Assembly (NCBI RefSeq): GCF_000220395.1
Contig: NW_004087723.1
Coordinates: forward strand, 1 to 62,565
Reading direction: 5' to 3'
Length of the DNA stretch: 62,565 nucleotides
From: Ichthyophthirius multifiliis
Taxonomy: Eukaryota; Ciliophora; Oligohymenophorea; Hymenostomatida
Shown here: piece by piece, positions 8,825 to 24,500 of the stretch
Position numbering within the stretch: position 1 is the stretch's first letter
Layout: every line of letters starts with the position of its first letter
Translations under genes and position numbers: made by a program
The notes under the pieces: model-generated
Databases searched by the model: none
What the model saw: only the letters and a program-made list of their open reading frames with translations
What the model was told of the DNA's origin: nothing

Positions 8825-11800
8825 TCAAAATCTTCTATGGAAATAAATTTCAGTACATTTTTTATTCCAATATTCTTAGCTTTAATAACTTTTAAAAAAG
8901 AAATAGAATTTAAGTCCCAAATTTTTAATTGTAGATCTAGCCAAAGGATTAATAATAGGAATTTTAATAAAATGAAGTATTCCATCTTAACATTTCTTAT
9001 CATTATCATTGTTATTTAATAAACTAATACTACTGCCTCTTGGAAGTGTAGATAAATTCATAATGATTGAATCTCTATTTTTTACTATTTCTAAATGTTC
9101 ATCTTTTTAACAAGGTTTTAAAAACTATTCTAAATCTATATTTTTTTAAGATTAGCATTATTAAATATATTAATCTTCTATATCATTATGTACCATGTCT
9201 TAAAATTCAAAAGGAATATAAACTTCTTCATTCTATTTTTTTTTAATTTAAAAAATAAAAAACCAAAAAAATTACAAATGAAAATTCTTTGGATTTTTCA
9301 ACTATAGTTAATTTTAAATTAGGCAAAACATTTTCATTTTCATATATTTCATCTTTTATTAAATAGAAGTTTTCCTTATTTATTGAACCATTTTTTAATA
9401 TAACTCCACTTATATTTAATCCATTTTAAAAATTAGATTCTTATTATTAAACTTATTTTAAAAGACTGACTTTTATTTTTAATTAATGTAATTATACCTT
9501 TTTATAAAATAAAATAAAAATTAATAGGTATATATTATTTATATACATTTTTGCTTTCTGAATAATCAATTAAAAAAGCACAAATCATTCCAAAAGGGTC
9601 AAAAAGTTTATTTATAGGAATTTAAGGGAAAAATTGTCCTTTTCTTTTATTAATAACAAAATCTAAATGACTAATTTTAACAATTAATATTTTAATAAAT
9701 TCATTAATTGAATTTTTTGTGTTTAAAAAACTAGCTAAATTCCAATTTCGTGGTAATTTGTTATTTTATATACATTCAAGTAAATATAGAACATTGTCTT
9801 TTTTTGGATTATATAAAACAATATCATCATTTAAATATCCTAATAATAAATCTAAATCCCTTAGAATTATAGAAGAAAGTTAATTGCATATATATAATTC
9901 ACTTAATAAAGCTAACTTTAATTATGAGTTATTTTTAAATAATTATTAAATTTCCTAATATTCAGTGTTAAAATTATTCTATATTTAGATATTATTTATC
10001 ATTTTATCTTATTTATGTCTATGCATATTTCTGAATGTTATTAATGTTTCTGATAGTTTAAATTTAATTTTTTTTTCCTTTTTTTTTTTTTGTTTATTTT
10101 TTAGAAAAGTTTAAGATATTTCAATAAAATTAAATTTTACTTTGTTTTTCATTTATAGTTATTTTTAAACTCTATTTTTTATCTTTACTATAATTTCTTA
10201 TACTTTAGAGCTAAAAACTTGCTTTTTTTATGTTTCAAATTAATTTTAAATTAATACTTTGTTAAAAGAAGTCATGGCCTATCTTCTATTTTATTTATTA
10301 ATGTTCTTTTTTATGACAAAATCAACCTTTTTATTTTTAATATTAAAAAAAGTAAGCTTTTTTTCATATAAAAAATGATAATACATTCAAATTTAAACTT
10401 TTAATTTAAAATATTCCTTTAGATACTATATTTTTAATAGTATTTACTAATTTTATTTTTAAAATAAAAGATTTAAAATAGTTATAATTATTAAATAAGT
10501 TTTTTTTATTTACTAAAATTGATTAAGTTTTCTTTTATTTTTTTATTTTTTTATAAATTCTAAAATTTTTAATTTTAAATTTAATTTTTGAATTTAATAT
10601 TAGAAGCATTTAATGTTTCATAAGATTCATTAAAGTATTATATTAATTTCTTAGTAGCTAAATTCTCCTATTTAATTCTTTTCTATAATAACTTTTCATA
10701 ATGATAAATTTCTTACATAAACTACACAGAATTATCAAATTTTTATTGAATATATAAATTTTCGTTAATTTTCAAAAATTCGATAGGATCAGAATTTGGT
10801 AACTAACTTATTTAAATAAAAATCTATTCATTTAGGCTTTTACTTTAATCTTTTAACATTTCAGTATTAAACATATTATATTTTATATCCTATATATTAT
10901 ATTATATTTATTTTTCGAATTTACATAAAACAAAATCTTTTAAAAATCCATTAATAATGCTTTACATAGCTTCCCCTTAATCATTAAAATCATTAAAAAT
11001 AAACTTAAAATAACTAGAAATAAACTTATAAATATTTTAAGGATAAAATTATATGAAATTAAGAATATCTAATACTAATTCATATACATAATTTATATTT
11101 AAAAATTAAAAATTCAATTTATTATAATAATTTTCTATTAAAAAAATAAAATTAATATAATTTTCATTTTTAGTAAAAAAATAAAATAAAAAAAAACATT
11201 ACTTTAAAAATTCACATATTTAAATCTTTAGTTTAAAACCGAGAATAAAAAAAACAAATTATATTAGTTTTTAATTTTCCCAATACCCAATATTTTTTAA
11301 ACCTATTCATTATCTTTATATTTATTATCTAAATTCAAAGAATGTAAATCAACATTTTAAAAAACTTCATTCTAGTTTGTTTTCTTATAATTTTATAAAC
11401 TCAAATTATATGTAAACTACTTATTAATACATTTGGAATTTATTTAATCATAAATAGTTTACGAAAGTCCAATATGATCAATTATATTTAAATTTTTGAA
11501 GTTTATTTTTACATTTTTTTTTTAAATATTCAATCTTAATTTTTAAAAATATTCCTAAATTTCATTTTAATAAAATAACATAAGATTAGTTTTAATATTT
11601 TCAGGATTTTTCTAATAGACTTTATGAGAATCGAAAATGAACTATTAAAAGTGAATATTTTAATTTTAAATTTATTTTTAATTAATAAAAACAAAACATT
11701 TAAACCCTTTGTTTTCCAAAAGATAAATTTCATTAATTTTTTTAATGAATAAAAGCATTTCTTTCTCATTTTATTTATCGAAATTTTCCAAAATCACCCA

Positions 11801-13907
11801 TTTTCCTTATTCTCCTAATTTCTAAATTTGTAAAAGACTTTATTAAATATTATTTTAATTAATCACTATTCTTTATGGATTTTTAAAATTTAAATTGATG
11901 TTTATAGAATCCAACTCATCAAAATAACTTTGATAATTCCCCTATGTAAATATCACAATAGGCCTTTATTATTTGAATTCAGAAAAAAGAATTCCTTCTA
12001 AATTTGATTCAGGTATAGTTTAAAATAACTCACTGAAAGCTTAAGAAAGATACTCATTTATATAGTCTTTTAATTCATGAGGTTTAAGAATTTTTAATAA
12101 AAGTAAAAAATCGAAATGTTAAAGATATTAAAATTCTCTTTAGTTTGATATTTTATATAAATTTGTACTCTGAGATTATAAGATTGCTATTTATTTTTTA
12201 CAAAACTCTTATATTAATGAAGGTTCATTTATTATTTTCATTATTAATTAACTAAAATGATGATCTGTTTTAAATATTTATTAATAATTTAATAATACTT
12301 ATTGAATATTTAAAGGTAAAATAAACTTATTCTTATTTAAATTTATATATTTAAATGAATATATAATTTTTTTTTTTTATGTTACTTCAATTTCATCCAT
12401 ATCTTTTTTACTATATTAATTAAATTAAGAGATTTTTCTTTAACCTAGAGCCAAAACTTAATTTTAATTTTTATTTGAAAAATCATAAATATTTTTAGGA
12501 GAAGTTTATTTTAATAATATGAAATTCTAAGAATTTTTTTAAAACTTAAATGTTTCTTCACTTTCAAGTATATTTTTTTACTTTAAAAATTAGTTATTCT
12601 CGTTTTTTTCTATATATTATTTAATATTATTTATCAAATAATTAGCCATAATAATATTAGCTAATTATAGATCTAATAATTAATCATTTTTAATAGACTC
12701 TTTTCTAACTTAATTTAAATTTTTTCCATTATTTAATTATATTATAAAATTTACTCTTAGTTATAATAAACTTTTTCTTAAATTTAAATTATGTTTCTAA
12801 ATTTTTTTATTTTTTTTATTATTAATTTTTTTTTTATTTTTTTTTTTACTTTTTATGATTATTAATTTTCTTTATCATTTTTATTTATAAAAAAAGATTT
12901 TTTAGATTTATTTTCAACTATAGAATTTCTTGAAAAACCAATATTTTATTAAAAAGTTATTGTAGCCGCTTTTCCTCTTAATGGTCGAAAATTTTAAAGA
13001 TTTTCTATGTTTAATTCTTTCTAGCTTTCTTCAGAAGAAGAGTAAGAAGAACTTTGTTTCTCTTCTTCTTCAAATAAATTGTTTTGTGAATTTTTTAGAG
13101 ATTACAAATCGCTTTTTTCAACATCCGAATTTTAATCTTCTTATTATTAATTTTTATATGAATTTTTATTCTAATCTTCATTTAAAATTTCCTCATCTTC
13201 TTTTACTTCTTAAATGATATTATTTTATTTTTTTTATTTTATTTAAATAAAACTAGAAAATTAATTTTAATCAAAAGAATATTTTTTTTATTAAGTATAT
13301 TTATATTGAGGACTATAAATTTTATTAAAGGAAGCTTCTTTATTGATTTTATGAAAAATTTAAGGAGAGCTAAAACCTTGATTAAGACTGTTTTAAATTT
13401 GCTAAGTATCAGATATTTATGGATTAATAATTTCCTATTAATTTACTGAATCTTATTATTCCTTTTAGTCTAAAATTACATTACTGACTATACTAGTTAT
13501 TCTTTTCAATCCATAATCATTTTTGAAGTTTATTTTAAGTCTCGCTTTTAAAAAATTAGAAATACATGAGTTCAATTATTTTTTTAAAAAAAATTCTTAT
13601 TTAAACAAGTTCATATTTGGTAAAACCAATGTATTTGGAATTCTTTAAATATAGTATTCTTTGAAATTATTCCAATATTATATTTCTTATTAAGTAGAAA
13701 AAATGCTATTTTCAGTACGGTCTTGAATTTCACCTTTTAAAAATAACATCCATTTTGCCTCGTTTATTATTCCATAAACTTTAGATAAATGCAATCCAAC
13801 TTAAAATTAAAATAAAATTTAATCTTATTCGTAAAGAGAGCAAAATAAATTTTAATAAAAAAGTTAAGTTATTAACTTTAATATAAATATAAATATTTAT
13901 ATATAAA

Positions 13908-13945
<38 letters not shown>

Positions 13946-16900
13946 TGCACTTATATATATTTATTTTTTTACTTAATTAAATTAATTATTTTCTTTTGTT
14001 GTTTATGGTTTTATATTCGTTTTATTAATAATTTAACAAGCAGACTATATAGAATCTATATAATAATTATCTGAAAAATTTATAAAATTGTTTTTTAAAT
14101 TTTAAAGATTGCACAATATTTATTTTAAAATATAAATAAAACCACTAGCTTCTTAAAATATATCAGCATAAAATTTAAGTCCAGGTATTTAATATATTTT
14201 CTAAATAACACTATTTAACTTATATAGTTTTTTCGAAGTAAACATATTTTAAAAAAGATCTTTATCTTTCAATATTTTATTTTACTTTTTAAATGAATTT
14301 TCTATAATATAACTTTTCAAATAACACCCTTCTTTTCCAAAATCATTACAAATATCATATTCTTGATTTTTTATTTAATTTATGACTTATTATATAGTAA
14401 TATTATGCTTAGATAAGTTATATTCGAAAATTTTTTCTAAACTTTAAATTTAATTAATATCGAAATCTGATAGAATTTTTTTTAAACTTTAATAGTTTTA
14501 TTCTAATAAATTTTATTTTTTTTCTAATTTAATCATATACTATTATATTAAAGAAGTTTTTTATATAAAGTAAAAGTTATTTATCATACAATCTGTAGTT
14601 GTTTATATCCATATATTTTCATCCTCTAAGCAACAATTAAAACTTACAAGTTGAGATTAAAAAATTTAATCAATTTGATATTTCTATTATATTTATATAT
14701 ATATAAAAAACATATTTATAGTAATAATAATAAATTACATTATTTGTATTAATAATAATTAAATAGAAATTTTGATGAATACTAATATTTTCTTAATCAA
14801 CAAAAACAAAATTTTTTTAAAATTTAAAATTTTGTTTTTAAATAGCCTATTATAAACTTTGATAGTATTTTTAATAAAAAACATTCTTAAGAGTTTTTAA
14901 TAAATCATCATCAGGGTTAACTAAAGCAAGTGTTTGTCCTTAAGTAATATATTTTTTAATATTTCCTAAAGAAACATCATCTAAAGTATAATATTCAAAC
15001 TAAATAGTATTCTAATAATTAATTTTTAAATAATTTAAAGTCAAATGAGACGGATCTTATATATAAATAAAAGGAAGAGTTTAATTAAATTTAATAAAAA
15101 ATTCTATAAAAGCCATTTAAAATACAATATTATTATTCATAGGTATATTTTTCAAAAAACACTAAGAATAATACATTTAATTTTATAAAGAAAATATAAT
15201 TAATTTATTATAATAATTCATCATAATAGTATCATCTAGATAAATATAATTCATGCATTTTTGCCTTAAATCTAAAGGACAGGAACTAAAATAAATCAAA
15301 TAAATGACAATACATTAAATTTAATTTTATTATGTTTTTTCATTATTATCTAAAAAGTCAATATTTGTTAAATAAAAACTTAATGTTTTTTCTTTTATTT
15401 CCGTAAATACTTTATTTAATTGTTCGTCTTATTTTTCTTATTATTTATTTCGTTCGATTTATTTTTAGTATTCTTTTTCTAATTAATTGTATTCGATTTA
15501 ATAATTATCGATTTTCATCTCTAATTGTATTTTTTATTCTACATATAAATTTACTTATTCATTAATATGTTCTAGTTTTTCCTTTGTTAATTAAATTTTG
15601 GTATTTATTTATTTTTCAAAAGTAAAATATTCATTCAATAAATTAAAAAAAAGCATCAAATAAATTAAATTCTGACTAAATTCATTATTATTATCATTAT
15701 TTTATTAAAGGAAATTTTCCAAATAATTATTTTCGTATTTCTAATATTTTTAAAAAAATTAAATAACAATTTCCCTTTCATTACTATCCTTGTCTTTATT
15801 CTAAATTTCACTCAATTTTTTATCAAATTCTAAATTAAGATTTATTTAACTAAGTATTTTGCTCTTAATCTATTATTAAATTTAATTAGAAATAAAGTCA
15901 TTTTCTTCTTAAAATCTCTATTAATAAAATTCATTATCGAATAACATATATATTAAATAAACATACAAATAAATATTTTTTTATAAAAGATTTTATATAT
16001 CATTTTTAATTTCCTATATAGAATATAGATCTAGTTTTTATTTTATCTAAGAAAGTTTATTATATTAGTTTTAATTATTACTTTTAATTATTTAATCATT
16101 TAGAAGTATTTAAATAGTTTATTTTTCTTGATTTTTTTGAATTATTTATAAATTTAACTCTTCTAAATTATCATTTTCTATATTCAAAGTAATTTTTAAT
16201 TATTAAATTAAATTTTCTAAATTTTTAGTGTTTTTTTGGAAATTTTATATTTGTTAACTACACATATTCTCGTTTCTTTTAATTAAATTTAATATTTCTT
16301 AAAAAAGGCCTTATCCTTTTATTATTTATCGTTTTTAATTTAAAGCTGTGCTTATATTATTTTACAAAATAAAACTATTCAAGCAATTTTATTCAAACGA
16401 AAATCCGAAATAGGGATAATTAAAATCTTTACAATATTATTAGATATTCTATTATAAACAGTAAGCTTTTTAGTTTATATGTAATTATTCTTTAGTAAAA
16501 AATGCGTTTATTTAATTTTGTTCTTGTATATAACTATAAAGGAAAGGCTCTTCAGTAAAAGAATCGGTTTAAGGTAATTATATACATTAAAAATTATTAA
16601 AAAAATAATTTTTTTCAAGTAAATTTTTTTAAGGCAAAAATATTATTTTTAATCTTTAAATTATTTAATTATGAAGTGTGTTTAATATTTGATTTAAATT
16701 GTATTATGGTTATTATTTTTAAATTAAGTTTATTAGCATAGATAGGTCAGTAGTATTTATGTATTAATAATATTAAGAAGAGAAAAGAAACTAAGACATT
16801 ATATTCTAAAATTTTTATAAATATTGACTTTCATTTAAATTTATTATTAATATAATAATCGTATCATCAAATATACATTATTCTAATATTTTTTTATAAA

Positions 16901-19900
16901 AAATATAAAAATATAATTAAATTATATAAAATTACTAATTATATTAGAAATTAATTTCTAAAAGTTTTATTTATATTTATTATCTTCAATCGATAAAGTA
17001 TAGAAAGAGATATTTAACAAAAAAGCAGAATATTCAACCAAAAACAATGTCTAAAAATCAAAAAGAGAAGAGTATATATAAAACTAAGTACCTAAAACTA
17101 ACATAGAAAACATAATTTTAGTTATACACTAAGTAATAAAATTAATTGATAAACTACTTAATTAATATAAATTAGTTTTGTTTTATTATTATTAATAGTA
17201 AATCAAAAAATTATTAATAATAATATTTTTTAAAACCAATAGTTTCTCCTCATTAATTTCCTCAAAAGTTATATTTTCTTTCCTTAAAACAATTTTCTTT
17301 TATTTTTCCTTTAAAAAATATTTCTAATCAAATCTATCAAAAAACTTTACAAAAATAAACCCAATTTTATTCTTTTTTAATATATTTTATTCTACCATAT
17401 CTTTATCTATATATTTTATAAATATCCTCAATAAATATTCGCTAAGTAATTATTAAGGAATATTTTTTGTAAAAAGTAACTTCTCAGTATTTATATTAGT
17501 ATTAAATTCCAAACATTAAATAAATTCGTTAATATCTCTTTTTATATTATTTTAATTTGAACCATTCAAACTATTTTAATCTTCTATACTTTCCAAAACG
17601 GAACTACTCGAAAAAGACTTTTCAGTATTGTAAATTTAATTCTTAGTCTATTATTCTACTTTTTATATTTAACCAAGGCTCATCTATCCCATTTATAAAT
17701 ATTTAATATTATTAAAACATTCAACAAAAGAAAGTTTATGTTTTTTTATTTATAAGCATATAGTATTTGATTTATTTCCAATATTGCTTTTATCTTCTAA
17801 ATCTTATGAAGAATTAATAGTAACACAATCATCTAAATTTATTTGTTATTAATTTTCTTCTGAAGAAGAGCTTTCCGTTTAAGAATAATTTGCAGTTTTT
17901 TCAATAAAAGAATATATTTAATGTTATGTTATAGTAAAAGAATCACAAAGTAAAATATTTAAAAGAAAAGTGAAAACCTTTAATAGGCTTTTTTCAGAAA
18001 AATTTTATTCCTAAAAATAAAAGTCGAAATGCTTAAAGTATTTTACCAAATCAAAGCTTTTTTGATAGTTTATTCTTGCCTATTTTTAAATTCCCAGCTT
18101 TTCGAATAATACACGAGATTTATAAATTAACATTGAATAAGTAATTAATGAATCCAAAAATATCTCTTATTAATAATTTATATGTGTTTTGTATATACTT
18201 ATCAAGTTTAGGCTATTTAGTTCATCCAAATTTAATATTAAACATTAATGCATAAGTTCTTAAGGTATCTCATTAATTTTTTAATTAAATGTATTTTAAT
18301 ATTCTGATAAATTACAAGATATAGTTCCTAATAAAGAAAAAGACTTATAAGAATTAAATGCTTTCCTATATTTTTTTTTTTTAAAAAAAAATTAATACTA
18401 TATATATATATATATATTACTTTTTCAAATCATACCACCCTTTATATTTAATTAAAACATTTAAAAATTTCAAAGATTAATTTTAATCTTGTTACATATT
18501 TATATCATCCACGAAAATATAATTTTTAGTTTATTATTATTATTATTATTACTATATCTAATATTAAGCATATTATTATCCCCAACCATATTTTTTGTTT
18601 AGTTTATTACTAATAATTTACTAGAAATCTTTAATATTAAAATTCTAGTTTTTAAAAGATAAAAAAGCGCTTCTATTTGTACTTTTCTTATTTTAATTTT
18701 CCAATAATCTTTAAATTAGTGTACTTTTTCCTTAATTAGGTAGACTCGATAGAATAATTTTCGTATTATAAACCATGCACAAATTAAGTAAAAAATATTT
18801 AATTTTAAACTACAAATTATCCAAATAAATAAAATTCCCCTTAAAATCATTCTTTACATCATTTAAATTCTCTATATAATTCTAAACTTCTTTAATTTAC
18901 ATAGCAAGAGGATTTAATCTAGCTAATTCTCTCGTAGAAAGTATATTTTAAGAAAAATCGGAAGATATTTCCTCAAAAGAGTCCTAAATAGTAAACTAAG
19001 ACCATTATTTCCATTCCGAATTAATAATATCGAAATAAAAGGAGAAAACGTTATTTTTTTGATTTTAATATTATTCACAAATTAAATCATAAAAATTAAA
19101 ACCAAATTTTTTAAGTTTGAAATTTCTCACGTCTTCATATTATAAATAAATAATTATTTAATTTTTAAAAAAATTAGAAAATTCTATTTTTCCCTAAGAA
19201 TTTAAAACACTACACATTCCTTAAATAATTGCAAAAGTAAAAATAGATTCTATTAAAAATCTAGTCCTTATACAATTTATAATTGTATTCTTCTAATTAA
19301 TTTTTTCGAATTATTTTATATATTTCTCTGTATCAGATATCTTCTATAATAAAATAGGGTCCAAAGATACTTTTTTGTCCCTATTATTTAATTCTATATA
19401 ATTAAATAGACCTATAGATATGTCTTTTTTCCTGATTTCATTAAGAAGTGGTTCGAAAATCCTCAAGAAATTAAAAAATGCATGTTTTCTTTCCTATTTA
19501 TATAATAAAAGTTTCTTATTTTCTTTTTAAAAAATCCATTCAAGACATGGATTAAGTAATTAATTCAAATTCATCAATATATAAGGTTAATATATCTCGA
19601 GTTTATTTTAAATAAGAAGTTTTTAATTAATCCAATTATTAAATTCATCGTCTATAGAAAATAGGTCTGAGTCCAAAATAAGCAAATTAAACTGAAAAAA
19701 AACTGAAGGTGAAATATTATCGAGTTTTTGCATTTTAAAAAAATATTAATTTTCTTTATTTTAAAAATTCAAAGTTTGATTATTTTAAAAATTCACACTT
19801 TTATAAATTACAGAATTTAATAAAAATTCTACATATAAATTTCCTTATTTTTCTTAAAAATTTCCACAATCAAATACAATCCAATCTTTTTTATTTACTG

Positions 19901-21531
19901 GCTTTATTTCTTTACCTTAAATTTTGTTAGTTTTTTCCTACTCGAGCATTTTTCGTCTATCTTATTTATCTTATTTTGTCTTTTTTGCCTATTTAGAACA
20001 TAAATCACTGTTTGTTAATAAATGACATCTTTTTTCCTCGTTTTAATTCTCTTCACATGAAAACTATATACTATTTAACATTTTCTCGAATATTCCTTCT
20101 TTCCATATATCATTTTTATATTCCCCAAGTAATTATTAAGGAAATAAGTTTTCTAAAATTAAATAATGGACCCAAAAATCTTAATTGTATAGTCTCGAAA
20201 AAACATAAGCGCATATTTTTATTAAAGTATTTTTCCCTTTTAAAGGACTTCCGTATATAATAATATCTTTTTTATTCTAAAGTAAATATAAAAAACCAAA
20301 AAGTCTATCAAGAATATTTTCATGCAAAATAATTTTATTTAATTAAAAATATTCATTTATATATTCAAAAAAATGGATATTAAATGAACTATTATATTCT
20401 TATTTAATATCAATTTTTTAAGTAAAACATTTCTTGAAGACAAATTTATAAATATTAAATAAGTATTCATTTAATAAGTTTCTAATTTAAAAAAAAAAAA
20501 ATACAAATATATATAAATAGATATTTATAAATATTAATATATATAAATTTATATAAATATAAATATATACATAAAAAATTTATATATATATTTATATATA
20601 TATATATTTATATTTTTTTTTTTTTTATATCCATATTAATTTACCTAAAATATATATCTAATGCTTATTAAAAATCTTAATAAGGATTAATTTATTCAAT
20701 AGATTCTTCCTTATATCTTTAAATTTCTAAACAATTTTAAAGAATTTATATATAACTTTAATTATTTAATTAATAAATATATTATTCATATTCTTTATTT
20801 TTATAATTTAATTATTTTCCCATATTTGCTAAAAAAACTTGTGTCATAAAATTCATAAAAAATAAAAATTAATTTACAAATTCTTACTATTTTGCAATTC
20901 CTATTAGTTATGCGTATTATTTTATTATTATATGGATGTCTATAGGCGTATACTTTATTATTCGGAAGTTTTCGCTTAATATTTAAGGAAATTCTTTTAT
21001 ATTTTGACTTTAGTTAAGTGTATATTAATTATATGAAATAAAAAAGCATGCCTAATTATTTACTCTCAATTAAACTTCCCCAAAAATATCTACAATCTCA
21101 CTTTTTTATATTATAGTCTTTCTAATGTTAAATATAACTTAAGATAAAGCTGAAATTAGTTAATGATTCATATTTTCTAAATTTTAAAACATTAACCAAT
21201 ATCCTTTTATTATTATTTTTTAAATAATATATGCAAAAATATATTTTAATAAATTACCTCCTTTTAAAGCTCCTAAAAATTATCTTTATATATTTTTATA
21301 TCTTATAATAGAATCATTACTATATATATTCTAATAATAAACTTATTTAGCTAATAATTAAGATAATAATTAAAAAGTATTTGTTTAAAGATTATTTTAA
21401 GTATTAAGTAAAATACCACCTTTTAAAGAATTTAAACAGTTAACAATATAAAAGAACTATTTTTAATAACACATTGTAATTTAATAATATTTATAATCTT
21501 TTACTAATTCATAAGAATAATCAATCTATAG

Positions 21532-21578
<47 letters not shown>

Positions 21579-24500
21579 TTATTCATATATACTAAAAATT
21601 TTTTTTTTACTTAATTATTCATTGATAAAAGTACGATTTTGGTATTTTCACCATTTCTTAATTCATTAAAAAAAGGAGAATTTAAAGAAGCATTTTCTTT
21701 TTCAAATTTATTTTCAAAGACAAATTTTTATTATTCATTAATAGAATTTAATAATTTAGTTTTTTGTAAACCCTAAGATTAATTAGACAAACTGAATTTA
21801 GGAAGGGCCAAATATTCAAAAGAATTTAAACTTTTTACATTTTTAAGTAAAAAATAATCAATAATTTCTAAATGGCAAAGGCATTATAGTACTAATTAAT
21901 TATACAAATTATGATTATTTTTTTTATAAAATTATTTAAGTTTAGTCTTTTTATATTCAATGAAATTTTATAAACAATTTTAAATATTGCCTCTAAATTC
22001 TTTCATTTTTTAATGATTACTTAATAAAATTAAAGACAAGTCATTAAAAAAGCATATATCCATTAATAAATATAAAGATTATAAATAAACTTATTTATTT
22101 TAGTAAATTCTGAATATTTTTTAATAATCATAATTACTGTTACATATATCTATCATTTTATTAAATATATTTTTTTTTATTATTTATTAAATTCCACTAT
22201 CTAGTTTTTATATGAGTTATACAACTGGTATATTATTTGAAGGTTATTAAAGTAATTTTTTACTTTAATATTCTATTTATTTAATTATTTTTTTAAACAA
22301 AAATTATTAAATAAAGAAAATAAGTATAATATATAAATATATAAATATATATATATATATATATTATATATTTATATTTATTTATATTTATTTATATATA
22401 TTTACATTATCAAAATATATAGTTTCTTCATTAAAATTGTCAATACAATTAATAATATAGTATTCTTATTCAGAATCAATTTTTACTTATGATATGGAAG
22501 AAAAACATTATTAAATAAACTATTTAATTTCAAGGATATCAAAATTACAACTCAAAAGTTTAACTAAAGACTAATCGGAAACAAAATACAACCTATTACA
22601 TTAATCCCTAATTTATTAAATATAATTTTCCATTTCTAATTTCTAATCATTGCATTAATATAATATTTATTCAAGTTCTTTAACAAACTATGTAATTTTT
22701 GTAATTTCTTTCTAGTCAAATACTTTTTAAACGTAATTTTTTGTAAATGCGACTCTTTTTTTGAAATCTTCCTTTAATTTAAAACATAAATTAATGTTTT
22801 TATTTTTCGTTCCTTTAATGTCGGGTATAAAATCAACTATTTATGTAAAAAAAGGAGAAGTTATCATCAAAGTTTCCTATATAGAAAATACAATTTAAAA
22901 CATTTTTTCTAATTCGTTTATATAAGTTTTCATGTTTTTTAGCTTTTCTTATTATCCATATAATTATGTACTATTTTAAAATGAAATTTCACAATTAAAT
23001 ATTAGTTCTTCCAGTTTTATTTTTAAATAAGGAATGTTTGTGATTAAACTTTAAGGATAATATTAACTTTTATTAGATTGAATTTTAGGTGTACAATCCT
23101 ATATTAAATATTCAAGTTTTTCAATTTCTTCATTAAGTTATAACTCTAATTGTGATTTATTATATAACTCATATATTTAATTTTAATATAATTTTAAGTT
23201 TTCTTTTATTAATATTCCAATATTTAAATCTTAAGTTTTTATTTTAGTTCTTTCTCCCTTTTTTGTTAATATTTTATATGTTTATTATTAAAAAAAAAAT
23301 ACATAAATATATTTTAATAATTAATGCCAATATTTTTCTTAAAAGGATTTATTAAAAATCATAATTAATAAATTCAAGCATTAATAAAAATCGTTAATAA
23401 TTTTTTCCATTTAATCAATATTTTATAAGAAAAAATTCTTTTATTCTTCAGTTATTTTCTAGTTTTTTATTTATTATTTTAAATTATAAATTAAAGAAGT
23501 CCCTTCTTTACATAAATCTAATAATTCTAATTTTAGATTTTCTTAATTTTAATTATTTTATTAGTTTATTAATTTATCGAATGGATACATAAACCATGAG
23601 TCTATTTATCTATACCATTTTTCAATAAATTCCCAAAACTAACTATGCACATTGAATTAATTTAGTTTATCTTAAAATATTTAAAAATCGCTAATTGGAT
23701 AACCTTTTTTTATTAAAAAATATTTAATTATATTTATTATTTATTTATTTTTTTAAAAAAACCTAGTTATTCCTCCTAATAGTTTTATTAATAACCTTCT
23801 GAAATTAATTTTTTTATTTAATCTTCGATTTATTTAGCATTTATTAATATATTATAATATTATTAAATGTCATATTTTTAATTAAATTATTAAACTAATT
23901 CTTCTATTTGTTTAAATCTCTAATAAAAACATAAATATTAAAAATAAAATTTAATATAAATAAATAAAAACATTAATTAAATGATTTTTTTAATCTAAAA
24001 TAATTTATTTAAAATGCGATTTTTTCTATTCGATTTTTTAAAAACTTTCTTATTTTAATTTATTAATTTTATTAATCCAATTCTAAGAATCAATATATAG
24101 ATAAAAATATTAACTTAAATCTTCACTAAGAAAATCGAATTAAATAAAATTATTTTCAATAGTTTAAAATACTAAATCTATAATTTAAATCTAATGTCCA
24201 CTTTTATCTATTTTTTTCTATAATTCTTACTAATTCAAATATTTCTTTAAATATAAATATTTATCAATAGTAATAGGATCATCTTATAAAACAGAAGTTA
24301 TTTCATTAATTAATTCGAAATTTCTTTATATATATATATAATATTATATATATATAATTATATTAATATTTTTACTTATTTAATAAATCAATAAACTTTT
24401 TTTTTAAAGTATCTTCGATTCTTAGTATATTTGAATTTATTTTTTTAATAATATTTTATTTAATTTCTTTAAGATTTATTTCGAAAATTCCTAGTTTTAA

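Noticed and set aside
8767-9019. Two overlapping small ORFs on opposite strands
   Set aside because: The minus-strand reading in another frame continues the dynein gene to its TGA at 8825; these frames have no independent support.
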